This document shows positions 56,740-64,000 of a stretch of DNA of 64,000 nucleotides, one piece after another. The DNA is taken from assembly GCA_016939365.1 (NCBI GenBank), contig JAFGHD010000020.1, positions 33,181 through 97,180 of the forward strand, read 5' to 3'. Made by a program: the position numbers and the translations under genes. This stretch comes from Bacteroidales bacterium. GTDB lineage: Bacteria > Bacteroidota > Bacteroidia > Bacteroidales > JAFGHD01. The notes beneath the pieces are model-generated. The model was not told the DNA's origin. It made no database searches and saw nothing but the letters and a program-made list of their open reading frames with translations. The number at the start of each line of letters is the position of its first letter. The stretch's first letter is position 1.

Positions 56740-57120
56740 TTATTTAATTTCAACCTCTGCTCCGGCTTCTACCAATTGATTTTTCAATGCTTCGGCTTCA
56801 TCCTTGGTCACCCCTTCCTTGATGGCCTTGGGGGCGGCGTCAACCAGTTCCTTGGCTTCCTTGAGTCCAAGACTGGTAAGTTCCTTGACCAGCTTCACTA
56901 CCGCCAGTTTCGACTGACCGGCAGCTTTCAGAATGACATCAAAGGAGGTCTTTTCTTCTGCGGCGGCCGCTTCAATTCCGGCACCGGGACCTGCTGCCAC
57001 GGCAACCGCAGCTGCGGCCGGTTCAATTCCATACTCCTCCTTCAGGATCTGGGCAAGCTCATTTACCTCCTTTACGGTCAGGTTGACAAGCTGTTCTGCA
57101 AATGCTTTCAAATCTGCCAT
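56740..57120 (-). CDS. rplL: 50S ribosomal protein L7/L12
   Basis: A 126-residue protein with an N-terminal dimerisation helix pair ([28 protein letters not shown]), a flexible Ala/Gly/Glu hinge (about 35-60) and the globular C-terminal domain (KIAVIK-like [38 protein letters not shown]). It forms the ribosomal stalk that recruits translation factors. It is the distal partner of rplJ, 60 bases upstream. Confidence 0.98.
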   Translation of the reverse strand: MADLKAFAEQLVNLTVKEVNELAQILKEEYGIEPAAAAVAVAAGPGAGIEAAAAEEKTSFDVILKAAGQSKLAVVKLVKELTSLGLKEAKELVDAAPKAIKEGVTKDEAEALKNQLVEAGAEVEIK

Positions 57121-57180
57121 TTTAAACTATTGTTTTTAGTGATTTTTCAAAAAATTGACGTTTAACATACAGAATTGCAC

Positions 57181-57702
57181 CTATTCAGGTTTTTCCGATA
57201 ATGTTTTCATAATACCGGAAAGTTTCTGACCGCCCGACTGCAGCGCCATGATGACATTTCTGGCCGGCGATTGCAGCAATGCAACGATATCTGCGATCAG
57301 TTCTTCCCTTGTTTTGAGATTCTCCAGGATGTTCAGCTGATCGTCACCCAGGAAGATCATTTCCTGGATATAGGCACCTTTGAGGACGGGCCTGCTGGAT
57401 GTCTTCCTGAATTCCCTGATCAGTCTGGCCGGAACATTACCTGAACCGGCGAACATGATGGATGTGGGTCCGTTGAGAACCGGATACAGCTGATCCAGTC
57501 CCTTGTTCGACTTTTCCATTGCCCGTTTGAGCAATGTGTTCTTCACTACCCTCAGTCTGACCTCCTTTTTAAAACAAATCCGCCTCAGGTCCGAAGCGCC
57601 CTTGGCATTCAGGTCGGATATATCTGTGATATAAAAAACATCACTTGCTGAGAGTTCTTCAGCGAGAGAGTCGATCAGTTGATTCTTCTCGTCTTTGTTC
57701 AT
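57181..57702 (-). CDS. rplJ: 50S ribosomal protein L10
   Basis: A 173-residue protein of normal length that anchors L7/L12 dimers to the ribosome. N-terminal LAEELSASDVFYITDISDLNAKGASDLRRIC and NTLLKRAME are typical. The C-terminal helix that binds L12 is the segment after residue 130. In many bacteria the L10-L12 complex represses its own leader; only 30 bases separate it from rplA here, so any such leader must lie within or before rplA. Confidence 0.97.
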   Translation of the reverse strand: MNKDEKNQLIDSLAEELSASDVFYITDISDLNAKGASDLRRICFKKEVRLRVVKNTLLKRAMEKSNKGLDQLYPVLNGPTSIMFAGSGNVPARLIREFRKTSSRPVLKGAYIQEMIFLGDDQLNILENLKTREELIADIVALLQSPARNVIMALQSGGQKLSGIMKTLSEKPE

Positions 57703-57732
57703 GCTTTTCCCGCTTTTGACGATTCCTGTTGA

Positions 57733-58428
57733 CTATACGGAGACGGTTTTCGCCTCAACCTGTATTCCCGGGCTCATGGTACTGGACATATAGATACTCT
57801 TGACATACGTACCTTTTGCCGCAGGTGGTTTCAGCCTGATAATTGTCTGGATCAGTTCCCGTGCATTATCGGCAATTTTTCCCTCGTCAAAGGAAACCTT
57901 TGCGATGGAGGCATGGATGATTCCGGTTTTATCGACTTTGAAGTCGATCTTACCGGCTTTCACATCCTTGACTGCTTTACCGATCTCCATGGTAACCGTG
58001 CCGCTCTTGGGATTTGGCATCAGCCCCCTCGGGCCCAGTATCTTTCCGAGCTGTCCGACTTTGGGCATGACACTGGGCATGGTGATCACCACATCGATGT
58101 CAGTCCAGCCGCCCTTGATCTTGTCGACATATTCATCCAGCCCTACATAATCCGCTCCGGCTGCTTTGGCTTCTTCCTCCCTGTCAGGGGTACACAAAAC
58201 CAACACCCTGATGGTTTTGCCGGTGCCGTGGGGCAGGGTGACAGTACCCCTGACCATCTGGTTGGCCTTCCGGGGATCCACACCCAGCCGTACATCGAGA
58301 TCGACAGAAGCATCAAATTGAGTATAGGTAATGCTCTTGACGATCTTCACGGCTTCCGACAGCGGGTACACCGTGTTTCTGTCAAACCTTGTTAAAGCTT
58401 CCTTCCGCTTTCTGGTAAGTTTCGCCAT
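57733..58428 (-). CDS. rplA: 50S ribosomal protein L1
   Basis: A 231-residue protein with the two-domain L1 fold ([24 protein letters not shown] near 38, PNPKSGTVT near 137, [12 protein letters not shown] near the end). It binds the 23S rRNA stalk near the E site and, in many bacteria, represses the rplK-rplA mRNA. It begins 24 bases after rplK. A Shine-Dalgarno-like AAGGAG lies about 14 bases before the ATG, too far for standard use. Confidence 0.98.
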   Translation of the reverse strand: MAKLTRKRKEALTRFDRNTVYPLSEAVKIVKSITYTQFDASVDLDVRLGVDPRKANQMVRGTVTLPHGTGKTIRVLVLCTPDREEEAKAAGADYVGLDEYVDKIKGGWTDIDVVITMPSVMPKVGQLGKILGPRGLMPNPKSGTVTMEIGKAVKDVKAGKIDFKVDKTGIIHASIAKVSFDEGKIADNARELIQTIIRLKPPAAKGTYVKSIYMSSTMSPGIQVEAKTVSV

Positions 58429-58452
58429 CTGTTACAAATTTTCTCCTTACTT

Positions 58453-58899
58453 TTAATTAACTTGGAAGGGGGGGTCACCCTTCACACGGATTCCCATGCT
58501 TCTGGCAGTCCCTGCGACCATCCTCATGGCCGATTCGACGGTAAAGGCATTGAGATCGATCATTTTGCTCTCTGCAATGTTCCTCACCTGGTCCCAGGTA
58601 ACGGTGGCCACCTTGTTCCGGTTGGGTTCCGGGGAACCTTTCTGGATCTTGACGGCTTCCATCAGCTGGACTGCCACCGGCGGAGTTTTGATGATGAAAT
58701 CAAAGGATTTGTCCCTGTAGACCGTAATGATCACAGGCAGAATCTGTCCGGCCTTATCCTGTGTACGGGCATTGAACTGCTTGCAAAACTCCATGATGTT
58801 CACCCCTTTGGAGCCCAGTGCAGGCCCTACAGGTGGAGACGGATTTGCAGCTCCTCCCTTGATCTGCAGCTTGATCAGTCCACTAACTTCTTTTGCCAT
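58453..58899 (-). CDS. rplK: 50S ribosomal protein L11
   Basis: A 148-residue protein with all family blocks: [34 protein letters not shown], and [15 protein letters not shown], then [11 protein letters not shown] at the C-terminus. It binds the GTPase-associated 23S rRNA centre. It starts 66 bases after nusG on the same transcript. Confidence 0.98.
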   Translation of the reverse strand: MAKEVSGLIKLQIKGGAANPSPPVGPALGSKGVNIMEFCKQFNARTQDKAGQILPVIITVYRDKSFDFIIKTPPVAVQLMEAVKIQKGSPEPNRNKVATVTWDQVRNIAESKMIDLNAFTVESAMRMVAGTARSMGIRVKGDPPFQVN

Positions 58900-58965
58900 A
58901 TTCTACTCAAGCTTAGTAATAATAATGTTGCGTAACAGCATTTATACTGAGGTAACAGCTCACTC

Positions 58966-59508
58966 TCATTCCTTCTCAACCTGTAAAAAGCTGAGTTCCA
59001 GAGGCGTTTTCCGCCCGAAAATCTTCACCATCACCTTCAGCTTCTTCTTTTCCTCATTGATCTCCTCGATCACTCCGCTGAAGCTGTTGAAAGGTCCGTC
59101 AATCACCGTAACGGTCTCGCCCACTATGAAGGGTATGTTCATACCTTCACCCTGTTCGGCCAGTTCATCGACCTTGCCGAGAATGCGTTTCACTTCTGAG
59201 GGGCGCAGGGGATTGGGTTCACCCTTTGAACCCAGGAAGCCGAGCACTCCCGGAACATTCTTGATGATGTGGGGTATTTCTCCAACCAGATTGGCTTCAA
59301 TCAGCACGTACCCCGGGAAGTAATTCCGCTCCTTGCTAACCTTCTTGCCGCTCCTGACCTGGTATATCTTCTCAGTCGGTATAAGCACCTGGGTCACATA
59401 GTCCTGCAGATTGAGCCTGGCGATCTCGCTTTCAATATATTGCTTGATCTTTTTCTCATTTCCGCTGATGGCCCGGATGACATACCATTTTTTTTCTTGA
59501 TCGCTCAT
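58966..59508 (-). CDS. nusG: Transcription termination/antitermination factor NusG
   Basis: A 180-residue protein with the NGN domain ([19 protein letters not shown] to about residue 105) and the C-terminal KOW domain ([26 protein letters not shown] near 125-150). It binds RNA polymerase and couples it to ribosomes or Rho. It follows secE after 54 bases in the usual order secE-nusG-rplK-rplA. Confidence 0.97.
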   Translation of the reverse strand: MSDQEKKWYVIRAISGNEKKIKQYIESEIARLNLQDYVTQVLIPTEKIYQVRSGKKVSKERNYFPGYVLIEANLVGEIPHIIKNVPGVLGFLGSKGEPNPLRPSEVKRILGKVDELAEQGEGMNIPFIVGETVTVIDGPFNSFSGVIEEINEEKKKLKVMVKIFGRKTPLELSFLQVEKE

Positions 59509-59562
59509 CCCTTGTCAAAGTATAGGATAATCGGAGGAATTCAGGAGAAACAGGCTTGAAAC

Positions 59563-59760
59563 TCAGAAATTCTTGTAAAACTGCTGAAGGATGGTCTGAA
59601 ATGACACATCCATCAGGTAAACTATCAGAGCAATGATCAGGGATGCCACGGATACCACGATGGCACTGCTTTGAAGCTCACTCCAGGTTGGCCAGGAGAC
59701 TTTGTTCTTCAGCTCCTCGTAGCTTTCCCTCACATAGGCCTGTACTTTCAATTTTGCCAT
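59563..59760 (-). CDS. secE: Preprotein translocase subunit SecE
   Basis: A 65-residue protein from ATG 59760 (an upstream in-frame extension would run into the tRNA-Trp region). Cytoplasmic amphipathic helix with KNKVSWPTWSELQSSA and one membrane helix (about 35-55, VVSVASLIIALIVYLMD). It is the clamp subunit of SecYEG. Confidence 0.96.
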   Translation of the reverse strand: MAKLKVQAYVRESYEELKNKVSWPTWSELQSSAIVVSVASLIIALIVYLMDVSFQTILQQFYKNF

Positions 59761-59774
59761 ATCCGGTAAGTTTG

Positions 59775-59847
59775 CACGGGTGGTAGGATTTGAACCCACG
59801 ACACCTGGTTTTGGAGACCAGTGCTCTACCAGCTGAGCTACACCCGT
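59775..59847 (-). tRNA. tRNA-Trp (CCA)
   Basis: A full 73-base cloverleaf: acceptor ACGGGTG/CACCCGT, D arm GTAGCTCAGCTGGTAGAGC, anticodon stem CTGGT/ACCAG around loop CTCCAAA with anticodon CCA, and T arm with GGGTTCAAATCC. CCA is not encoded. It lies between tuf and secE, a standard place. Confidence 0.95.
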
Positions 59848-59887
59848 TTAAAGGGATGAGCACACGGCTCCTTTCCCTGTCAAGATA

Positions 59888-61075
59888 TCAATCCAAAATC
59901 TCAGTGACCTGTCCGGCGCCCACTGTTCTGCCCCCTTCACGGATGGCGAAGCGCAGGTTCTTGGCCATGGCGATCTCGGAGATCAGTTTCACCTCAATGG
60001 TGAGGTTGTCACCCGGCATCACCATTTCGACGCCTTCCGGGAGCATGATCTCGCCGGTAACGTCGGTAGTCCTGAAATAGAACTGTGGTCTGTATTTGTT
60101 ATGGAACGGGGTATGCCTTCCACCTTCTTCCTTTTTGAGGATATAGACTTCCGCTTTGAAGTGGGTATGGGGAGTGATGGATCCGGGGGCGGCGATGACC
60201 ATACCCCTGAAGATATCCTTCTTGTCGACGCCACGGAGCAGGAGGCCAGCGTTATCACCAGCTTCACCCCTGTCGAGTATCTTACGGAACATCTCCACGC
60301 CGGTCACCACGGATTTCATCTTGTGTGCGCCCAGGCCGATGATCTCAACGGGGTCATTGATCTTGATGACACCCAGTTCGATCCTTCCGGTGGCCACGGT
60401 TCCCCTGCCGGTAATGGAAAAGACGTCTTCCACCGGCATCAGGAATGGTTTATCAATTTCGCGCTGTGGCAGGGGCACCCAGGAGTCGCAGGCTTCCATC
60501 AGTTCCCAGATTTTTTCGACCCACTTGGGCTCCTTGTTGAGGGCACCCAGTGCAGAACCACGGATAATGGGTGTATTGTCGCCGTCGAACTCATAGAATG
60601 AAAGCAGTTCACGCACTTCCATTTCGACCAGGTCGAGCAGTTCGGGGTCATCCACCATGTCCACCTTGCTCATGAAAACCACGATCCGCGGCACACCTAC
60701 CTGACGTGCCAGGAGGATATGCTCCCGGGTCTGGGGCATGGGGCCGTCGGTAGCGGCTACCACCAGGATGGCACCGTCCATCTGTGCGGCACCGGTAACC
60801 ATGTTCTTGACGTAGTCGGCGTGTCCCGGACAGTCGACATGGGCATAATGCCTGTTTTCGGTCTGGTACTCGACATGCGCCGTGTTGATGGTAATACCTC
60901 TTTCCTTCTCTTCCGGTGCATTGTCGATCTCATCGAACGACTTGAAGGTGGCCAGTCCCTTATCCTGAAGGTTCAGGGTGATGGCAGCGGTGAGGGTCGT
61001 CTTACCGTGGTCAACATGACCAATGGTACCGATATTCACATGCGGTTTGGTTCTTGCAAATACTTCTTTTGCCAT
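59888..61075 (-). CDS. tuf: Translation elongation factor Tu
   Basis: A 395-residue GTPase with G1 GHVDHGKT (about 18-25), G2 ERGITI, G3 [12 protein letters not shown], and the KVD/SAL recognition motifs ([20 protein letters not shown]). It delivers aminoacyl-tRNA to the ribosome. It is preceded by four tRNA genes and followed by tRNA-Trp, an arrangement like thrU-tyrU-glyT-thrT-tufB of Escherichia coli. Confidence 0.99.
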   Translation of the reverse strand: MAKEVFARTKPHVNIGTIGHVDHGKTTLTAAITLNLQDKGLATFKSFDEIDNAPEEKERGITINTAHVEYQTENRHYAHVDCPGHADYVKNMVTGAAQMDGAILVVAATDGPMPQTREHILLARQVGVPRIVVFMSKVDMVDDPELLDLVEMEVRELLSFYEFDGDNTPIIRGSALGALNKEPKWVEKIWELMEACDSWVPLPQREIDKPFLMPVEDVFSITGRGTVATGRIELGVIKINDPVEIIGLGAHKMKSVVTGVEMFRKILDRGEAGDNAGLLLRGVDKKDIFRGMVIAAPGSITPHTHFKAEVYILKKEEGGRHTPFHNKYRPQFYFRTTDVTGEIMLPEGVEMVMPGDNLTIEVKLISEIAMAKNLRFAIREGGRTVGAGQVTEILD

Positions 61076-61124
61076 GTTGCAGTTGTTTAATGTCGGTTAT
61101 TTGTTCCGGTTTCTAATTTATTCG

Positions 61125-61196
61125 AGCCATTGACGAGAATTGAACTCGTGACCCCTTCCTTACCAAGGAAGTGCTCTACCCCTGAGCTACAATGGC
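61125..61196 (-). tRNA. tRNA-Thr (GGT)
   Basis: A 72-base cloverleaf with acceptor GCCATTG/CAATGGC, anticodon stem CTTCC/GGAAG around loop TTGGTAA (anticodon GGT) and T arm GAGTTCAATTC. Last of four tRNAs before tuf. CCA not encoded. Confidence 0.95.
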
Positions 61197-61206
61197 TTGC
61201 TCTCAG

Positions 61207-61279
61207 AGCGGGAGACCGGGCTCGAACCGGCCACCTACAGCTTGGAAGGCTGTCGCTCTACCAAATGAGCTACTCCCGC
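61207..61279 (-). tRNA. tRNA-Gly (TCC)
   Basis: A 73-base cloverleaf: acceptor GCGGGAG/CTCCCGC, anticodon stem ACAGC/GCTGT around loop CTTCCAA (anticodon TCC), T arm CCGGTTCGAGCCCGG. Ten bases from the adjoining Thr gene. Confidence 0.95.
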
Positions 61280-61290
61280 ATGCCACTGTG

Positions 61291-61373
61291 TGGGGAGAGG
61301 AGGATTCGAACCTCCGAAGGCGAAAGCCAACAGATTTACAGTCTGCCCCATTTGGCCACTCTGGAATCTCCCC
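61291..61373 (-). tRNA. tRNA-Tyr (GTA)
   Basis: An 83-base class II tRNA with a long variable arm. Acceptor GGGGAGA/TCTCCCC, anticodon loop CTGTAAA (anticodon GTA), T arm GGAGGTTCGAATCCTCC. Confidence 0.95.
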
Positions 61374-61386
61374 GTCGCGTGAATCG

Positions 61387-61460
61387 AGCCAATGGAGGGA
61401 TTCGAACCCCCGACCGGCTGATTACAAATCAGCTGCTCTGGCCAGCTGAGCTACATTGGC
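61387..61460 (-). tRNA. tRNA-Thr (TGT)
   Basis: A 74-base cloverleaf: acceptor GCCAATG/CATTGGC, anticodon stem GCTGA/TCAGC around loop TTTGTAA (anticodon TGT), T arm GGGGGTTCGAATCCC. First tRNA after the promoter, so it heads the long transcript. Confidence 0.95.
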
Positions 61461-61469
61461 GACACCCCA

Positions 61470-61506
61470 TAAAACAAAAAACAGTCCTTTTCTCAAAAAA
61501 GGACTG
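61470..61506 (-). terminator. Intrinsic terminator after hpf
   Basis: Minus-strand RNA forms a ten-base-pair perfect stem (CAGTCCTTTT 61506-61497 with AAAAGGACTG 61491-61482, five-base loop) followed by TTTTTTGTTTT. This is a textbook rho-independent terminator between hpf and the tRNA-tuf operon, and it abuts the downstream promoter. Confidence 0.85.
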
Positions 61507-61536
61507 CAAAAGTATTAAACATTATAATACAAACAA
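61507..61536 (-). promoter_or_regulatory. Promoter of the tRNA-tuf-secE-nusG-rpl-rpoBC operon
   Basis: Minus-strand TTG (61536-61534, in CTTTG) is followed after 19 bases by TACTTTTG (61514-61507), a full consensus match. Transcription would begin near 61501, which lies inside the upstream terminator hairpin, so RNA made here cannot rebuild that hairpin. Confidence 0.7.
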
Positions 61537-61552
61537 AGTTTTTTCAAAAAAT

Positions 61553-61852
61553 TTAACGGCTCCGGATCTTCTCCTTTCTTCTGGTCAGCTGGCGCTTCAA
61601 TGCGTCCACCGCACTATCAGCAGCCTCTTCAAATGACTTGCTCTGCTTCTTTGCATACAGGTCATTGCCCCGGATCATCAACCGTATCTCCGCGATCTTA
61701 TTATCAGGTGTCTCAGTGTTCTCCAGTTTGAGTGTCACATCACTTCCTATCACCCCGTCGTACAACTGGGAGAGTTTTTCAATTTTCTCGTTGATAAAGG
61801 CCACAAGCTTGCGGTCGGCCTTGAAATGCACAGAATTGATGTTCACTTTCAT
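61553..61852 (-). CDS. hpf: Ribosome hibernation promoting factor (short HPF/RaiA type)
   Basis: A 99-residue protein with the single beta-alpha S30AE domain: VHFKADRKLVAFINEKIEKLSQLYDGVIGSDVTLKL near 10-45, then EIRLMIRGNDLYAKKQSKSFEEAADSAVDALKRQL near 55-92. It binds the decoding centre to inactivate or pair ribosomes. The short length means it lacks the dimerising C-terminal domain of long HPF. Twenty-four bases after xerC; probably cotranscribed with it. Confidence 0.93.
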   Translation of the reverse strand: MKVNINSVHFKADRKLVAFINEKIEKLSQLYDGVIGSDVTLKLENTETPDNKIAEIRLMIRGNDLYAKKQSKSFEEAADSAVDALKRQLTRRKEKIRSR

Positions 61853-61876
61853 ATTGCTTCTGGTTTTTAAAATAAA

Positions 61877-62767
61877 TTATGCCCTTGGATGGGCCTGCCT
61901 GTAAACAGACCTCAGTTTCTCAATGTCCGTATGTGTATAGATTTGTGTTGCCGATAAGTTGGCATGCCCCAGCAGTTCCTTCACAGCATTCAGATCAGCT
62001 CCGTTATTCAGCATATGCGTCGCAAAGGTGTGCCTCAATACATGAGGGCTTTTCTTCTTCAACGTTGAGACCCTACTAAGATAAGAATTAACTACACGAT
62101 AAACAAGTTTTTGATAAACTTTTTTTCCCTTGTCGGTCAACAGGAGATAGTCTCCCGGTCCTCTGAAAAAACCTGCCTTCTCCTTCATCCTTGTATAGTC
62201 CGCCAAAGAAGCCCTCAACTCTTTTCCAAACGGAATGATCCGCTCTTTATTACGTTTGCCGAGCACTTTGAGATGATCCCGGTACAGGTCGATATCGCTG
62301 TGTTTCAGGTTCACCAGTTCCGACAGGCGGATGCCGGTGAAATAGAGTATTTCGATGATCAGCCGGTCACGCTGCCCGGTGAGTCCCTGACCGAAGTCCA
62401 CCTCATCCAGCAGCAGGTCCATCTGCTCCTGCTCCACGTATTCCGGCAGCCTTTTCCGGGTGCGGGGGGCTGTGACCCGCGTCAGCGGGCTTTCGGTTGA
62501 ATGACCCTGTTTCCTGAGGTATCTGAAAAATGACTTGAGCGAAGAGAGCTTCCGGTTCACCGAACGGGCATCCAGCGAAGCTTCCATCAGAGAAACCACC
62601 CATGACCTGACCATCACCGGATCGGCTTCGCAAGGTTGTTCAAGTCCATAAATGGCGGAAAGAAACTCGCGAAACTGCTCCAGGTCCGTACGGTATGCCC
62701 TGACCGTGTGAACGGAATACCTTTTCTCGTATTCCAGGTAGCGGATGAACTCCCCGATCCGGTCCAT
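61877..62767 (-). CDS. xerC: Tyrosine recombinase XerC/XerD
   Basis: A 296-residue protein. N-terminal SAM-like DNA-binding domain (IGEFIRYLEYEKRYSVHTVRAYRTDLEQF) and C-terminal catalytic domain with TGIRLSEL (Arg), HVLRHTFATHML (His-x-x-Arg), LGHANLSATQIYTHT (Tyr). It resolves chromosome dimers at dif and belongs to the housekeeping group rather than to a mobile element. It is sandwiched between rpsU and hpf, the usual Bacteroidota arrangement; no dif site is visible here. Confidence 0.94.
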   Translation of the reverse strand: MDRIGEFIRYLEYEKRYSVHTVRAYRTDLEQFREFLSAIYGLEQPCEADPVMVRSWVVSLMEASLDARSVNRKLSSLKSFFRYLRKQGHSTESPLTRVTAPRTRKRLPEYVEQEQMDLLLDEVDFGQGLTGQRDRLIIEILYFTGIRLSELVNLKHSDIDLYRDHLKVLGKRNKERIIPFGKELRASLADYTRMKEKAGFFRGPGDYLLLTDKGKKVYQKLVYRVVNSYLSRVSTLKKKSPHVLRHTFATHMLNNGADLNAVKELLGHANLSATQIYTHTDIEKLRSVYRQAHPRA

Positions 62768-62777
62768 TACAACTTAA

Positions 62778-62820
62778 AAACCCCTGTCCCAAATATACAG
62801 AAAAGCAGGAACAGGGGTTT
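62778..62820 (-). terminator. Terminator after rpsU with a promoter-like element in its loop
   Basis: Minus-strand arms AAACCCCTGT (62820-62811) and ACAGGGGTTT (62787-62778) pair perfectly over ten bases and are followed by a short T-rich stretch. The 23-base loop contains TATATTTG (62797-62790), a -7 element for xerC. No correctly spaced TTG is found. Confidence 0.7.
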
Positions 62821-62850
62821 CTCCCCAGGTAGTTTATACTTTCAATCCTT

Positions 62851-63045
62851 TCAGAACTCGCTGGACTGTTTGATCCTTTGAATATAAATGGCCTTCAGCC
62901 TTTCCTCACGCCGTTTTACAGAGGGTTTGGTGAATTTCTGCCTTTCGCGCAATTCTTTTACAACGCCTGTTTTTTCATACTTCCGCTTGTACTTCTTGAG
63001 GGCCCTGTCGATGTTCTCCCCCTCTTTCACCGGAATAATGATCAT
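62851..63045 (-). CDS. rpsU: 30S ribosomal protein S21
   Basis: A 64-residue protein from ATG 63045 (an upstream in-frame start at 63105 would add an unrelated 20 residues). It opens MIIIPVKEGENIDRALKKYKRK and has the basic region of the family. It binds the 30S platform close to the 3' end of 16S rRNA. A strong Shine-Dalgarno (AAGGAG) lies six bases before the ATG and settles the start. In Flavobacterium the protein itself hides the anti-Shine-Dalgarno, and the strong site on its own mRNA lets S21-free ribosomes correct shortage; the same logic is likely here. Confidence 0.95.
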   Translation of the reverse strand: MIIIPVKEGENIDRALKKYKRKYEKTGVVKELRERQKFTKPSVKRREERLKAIYIQRIKQSSEF

Positions 63046-63051
63046 AAAATG

Positions 63052-63057
63052 CTCCTT
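63052..63057 (-). promoter_or_regulatory. Strong Shine-Dalgarno of rpsU
   Basis: Minus-strand AAGGAG, six bases before the rpsU ATG. Most genes examined in this window lack such a site, so it decides the start and suggests special translational control. Confidence 0.75.
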
Positions 63058-63075
63058 TTGTTTTTTTTGAGGGCG

Positions 63076-63105
63076 CAAAAATAATACTTTTCTCCAAAAT
63101 TCCAA
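63076..63105 (-). promoter_or_regulatory. Strong promoter of rpsU
   Basis: Minus-strand TTG (63105-63103) is followed after 19 bases by TATTTTTG (63083-63076), a full consensus match. Transcription would start near 63070, giving a leader of about 25 bases containing the Shine-Dalgarno. Confidence 0.7.
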
Positions 63106-63106
63106 A

Positions 63107-64000
63107 TTATTTATTCACCAGATGCTCCATGATAAAACCGGTCATCAGGGTGTAATGATGCAGGGATGTATTTCTTCCCGTGTGGATGCCGTGATTGCTG
63201 TTGGGATAGAGCTGCAGGTCGAACTGCTTTCCGGCATCCACCAGGGCTGTCACCAGATCCATGGCGTTCTGGACATGCACATTATCGTCCGCAGTGCCGT
63301 GGATCAGCAGGAACTGTCCTTTCAGCATGTCCACGTGGTTGATCGGGGAGTTGTCGTCATAACCCGATGGGTTTTCCTGTGGTGTGCGCATGAATCGCTC
63401 GGTATAGATGTTGTCATAGTACCGCCAGTTGGTCACGGGTGCCACGGCAATGGCCGTGCTGAACACGTCGGCGCCTTTTGTGATGCAGAGCGAGGACATA
63501 TAGCCGCCGTAGCTCCATCCCCAGATGCCGATCCGGGCACTGTCCACATAGGGCAGTCTGCGCATGTATTTGCCGGCTTCGACCAGGTCGGTGGTCTCAT
63601 ACCTGCCCAGCTGCATGTAGGTCATCTTCTTGAACTCCTCGCCCCGGGCTCCGGTGCCCCGGTTATCCACCGAGACGATGATCACGCCCTGGTAGGAGAG
63701 GTACTGATTCCACAGACCGGTGCGCCAGCTGTTCAGTACGGTCTGCGATCCCGGCCCCCCGTAAATGTCGAACAGCACGGCATACTTCCTTTCCGGGTCG
63801 AAATCACGGGGCCTGATCATCCACCCGTTCAGTTCCACTCCTTCAGAGGTGGTGAACGTGAAGAACTCCCTGAAGGTGTACCCATACAGGGCCAGGGTAT
63901 CCAGCAGGCTGCCGTTCTCCGCAAGTGTCCGCAGCTTTTCCCCGCCGTACCGGTGAACCGTCACTACCGGAGGGGTAAGGGCGTCCGAAAAGGTGTTGAC
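63107..64000 (-). CDS. S9 family peptidase (DPP4-type), C-terminal part
   Basis: The frame is open to the right edge, so only the C-terminal 297 residues are seen. It has the prolyl-oligopeptidase catalytic triad: Ser in IGIWGWSYGGYMSS, Asp in LIHGTADDNVHVQNA and His in YPNSNHGIHTG. GWSYGG and the His-Gly-Thr-Ala-Asp-Asp-Asn block are typical of dipeptidyl peptidase IV. The missing N-terminal part should be a beta-propeller. It likely removes dipeptides from exported peptides. Convergent arrangement is not seen; it reads toward rpsU. Confidence 0.93.
   Translation of the reverse strand, partial: VNTFSDALTPPVVTVHRYGGEKLRTLAENGSLLDTLALYGYTFREFFTFTTSEGVELNGWMIRPRDFDPERKYAVLFDIYGGPGSQTVLNSWRTGLWNQYLSYQGVIIVSVDNRGTGARGEEFKKMTYMQLGRYETTDLVEAGKYMRRLPYVDSARIGIWGWSYGGYMSSLCITKGADVFSTAIAVAPVTNWRYYDNIYTERFMRTPQENPSGYDDNSPINHVDMLKGQFLLIHGTADDNVHVQNAMDLVTALVDAGKQFDLQLYPNSNHGIHTGRNTSLHHYTLMTGFIMEHLVNK

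Noticed and set aside
61130-61636. A 168-codon plus-strand frame
   Set aside because: It runs antisense through four tRNA genes and the terminator; typical false gene call.
61877-62767. Tyrosine recombinase as integrase of a mobile element
   Set aside because: Housekeeping XerC features, setting between rpsU and hpf, no attachment sites or cargo genes.
1-64000. CRISPR arrays, rRNA genes, insertion sequences, riboswitches, replication origin
   Set aside because: No regularly spaced repeats, transposase frames, rRNA segments or recognised aptamer cores were seen.

Overview
The window comes from the chromosome of a Bacteroidota bacterium, most likely an environmental Bacteroidales-type lineage. 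The signs are promoters of the TTG-N19-TAnnTTTG type, near absence of Shine-Dalgarno sequences, a SusC-like TonB receptor with a carboxypeptidase-regulatory-like N-terminus, a GT3-type glycogen synthase fused to alpha-glucan phosphorylase, a DUF3467 gene behind rpoC, and lipoproteins with Lys-Asp-Asp just after the lipobox cysteine. There is no rRNA operon, CRISPR array, insertion sequence or prophage.

Layout. 1-9.3 kb: the start of an AI-2E-type permease cut by the window edge, a secreted GH63-like glycosidase, a DNA-binding AT-hook protein, a tricorn-type protease and two unknown envelope proteins. 9.35-18.6 kb: a minus-strand glycogen cluster with a debranching enzyme, a GT4 synthase-like transferase and a GH57 enzyme that are translationally coupled, followed by the synthase-phosphorylase fusion. 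18.7-24.6 kb: a PID-CTERM-like small protein, then a plus-strand five-gene operon that I read as a copper-acquisition system: an OprC-like TonB receptor with CxxxM and HxM, a small lipoprotein, an MbnP-family protein, a DUF5011 lipoprotein and an MbnH/MauG-like di-heme enzyme. 24.7-38.4 kb: a DUF218 protein, an EamA transporter, two coupled histidine kinases, inositol monophosphatase, DUF2061, NfeD, a macrodomain hydrolase, a PfkB kinase and an OmpR-type two-component pair. 38.4-47.6 kb: membrane glycosyltransferases, a short YjbQ-like remnant, a class V aminotransferase, AEC and POT transporters, OstA and a DUF2202 protein. 48.1-63.0 kb: the translation/transcription supercluster, read on the minus strand: rpsU, xerC, hpf, four tRNAs, tuf, tRNA-Trp, secE, nusG, rplK, rplA, rplJ, rplL, rpoB, rpoC, DUF3467. 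The right edge holds the C-terminal half of an S9 (DPP4-type) peptidase.

The best candidate for a little-described system is the copper operon (19.1-24.6 kb). Its receptor carries the spaced methionine/cysteine/histidine ligands of OprC. It sits with the enzyme pair (MbnH, MbnP) known in methanotrophs to turn a protein tryptophan into kynurenine for copper binding, and most of its lipoproteins carry surface-export-like signals. Other notable signals are a compact run of five stem-loops behind a promoter at 47.65 kb (possible ncRNA), a 101-nt inverted repeat at 33.3 kb, two terminator/promoter overlaps at 61.5 and 62.8 kb, a strong Shine-Dalgarno unique to rpsU, and an rpoB gene that appears to start with TTG.

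All calls come from reading the sequence; no database search was run. Residue positions are counted by hand and are approximate unless a motif is named.
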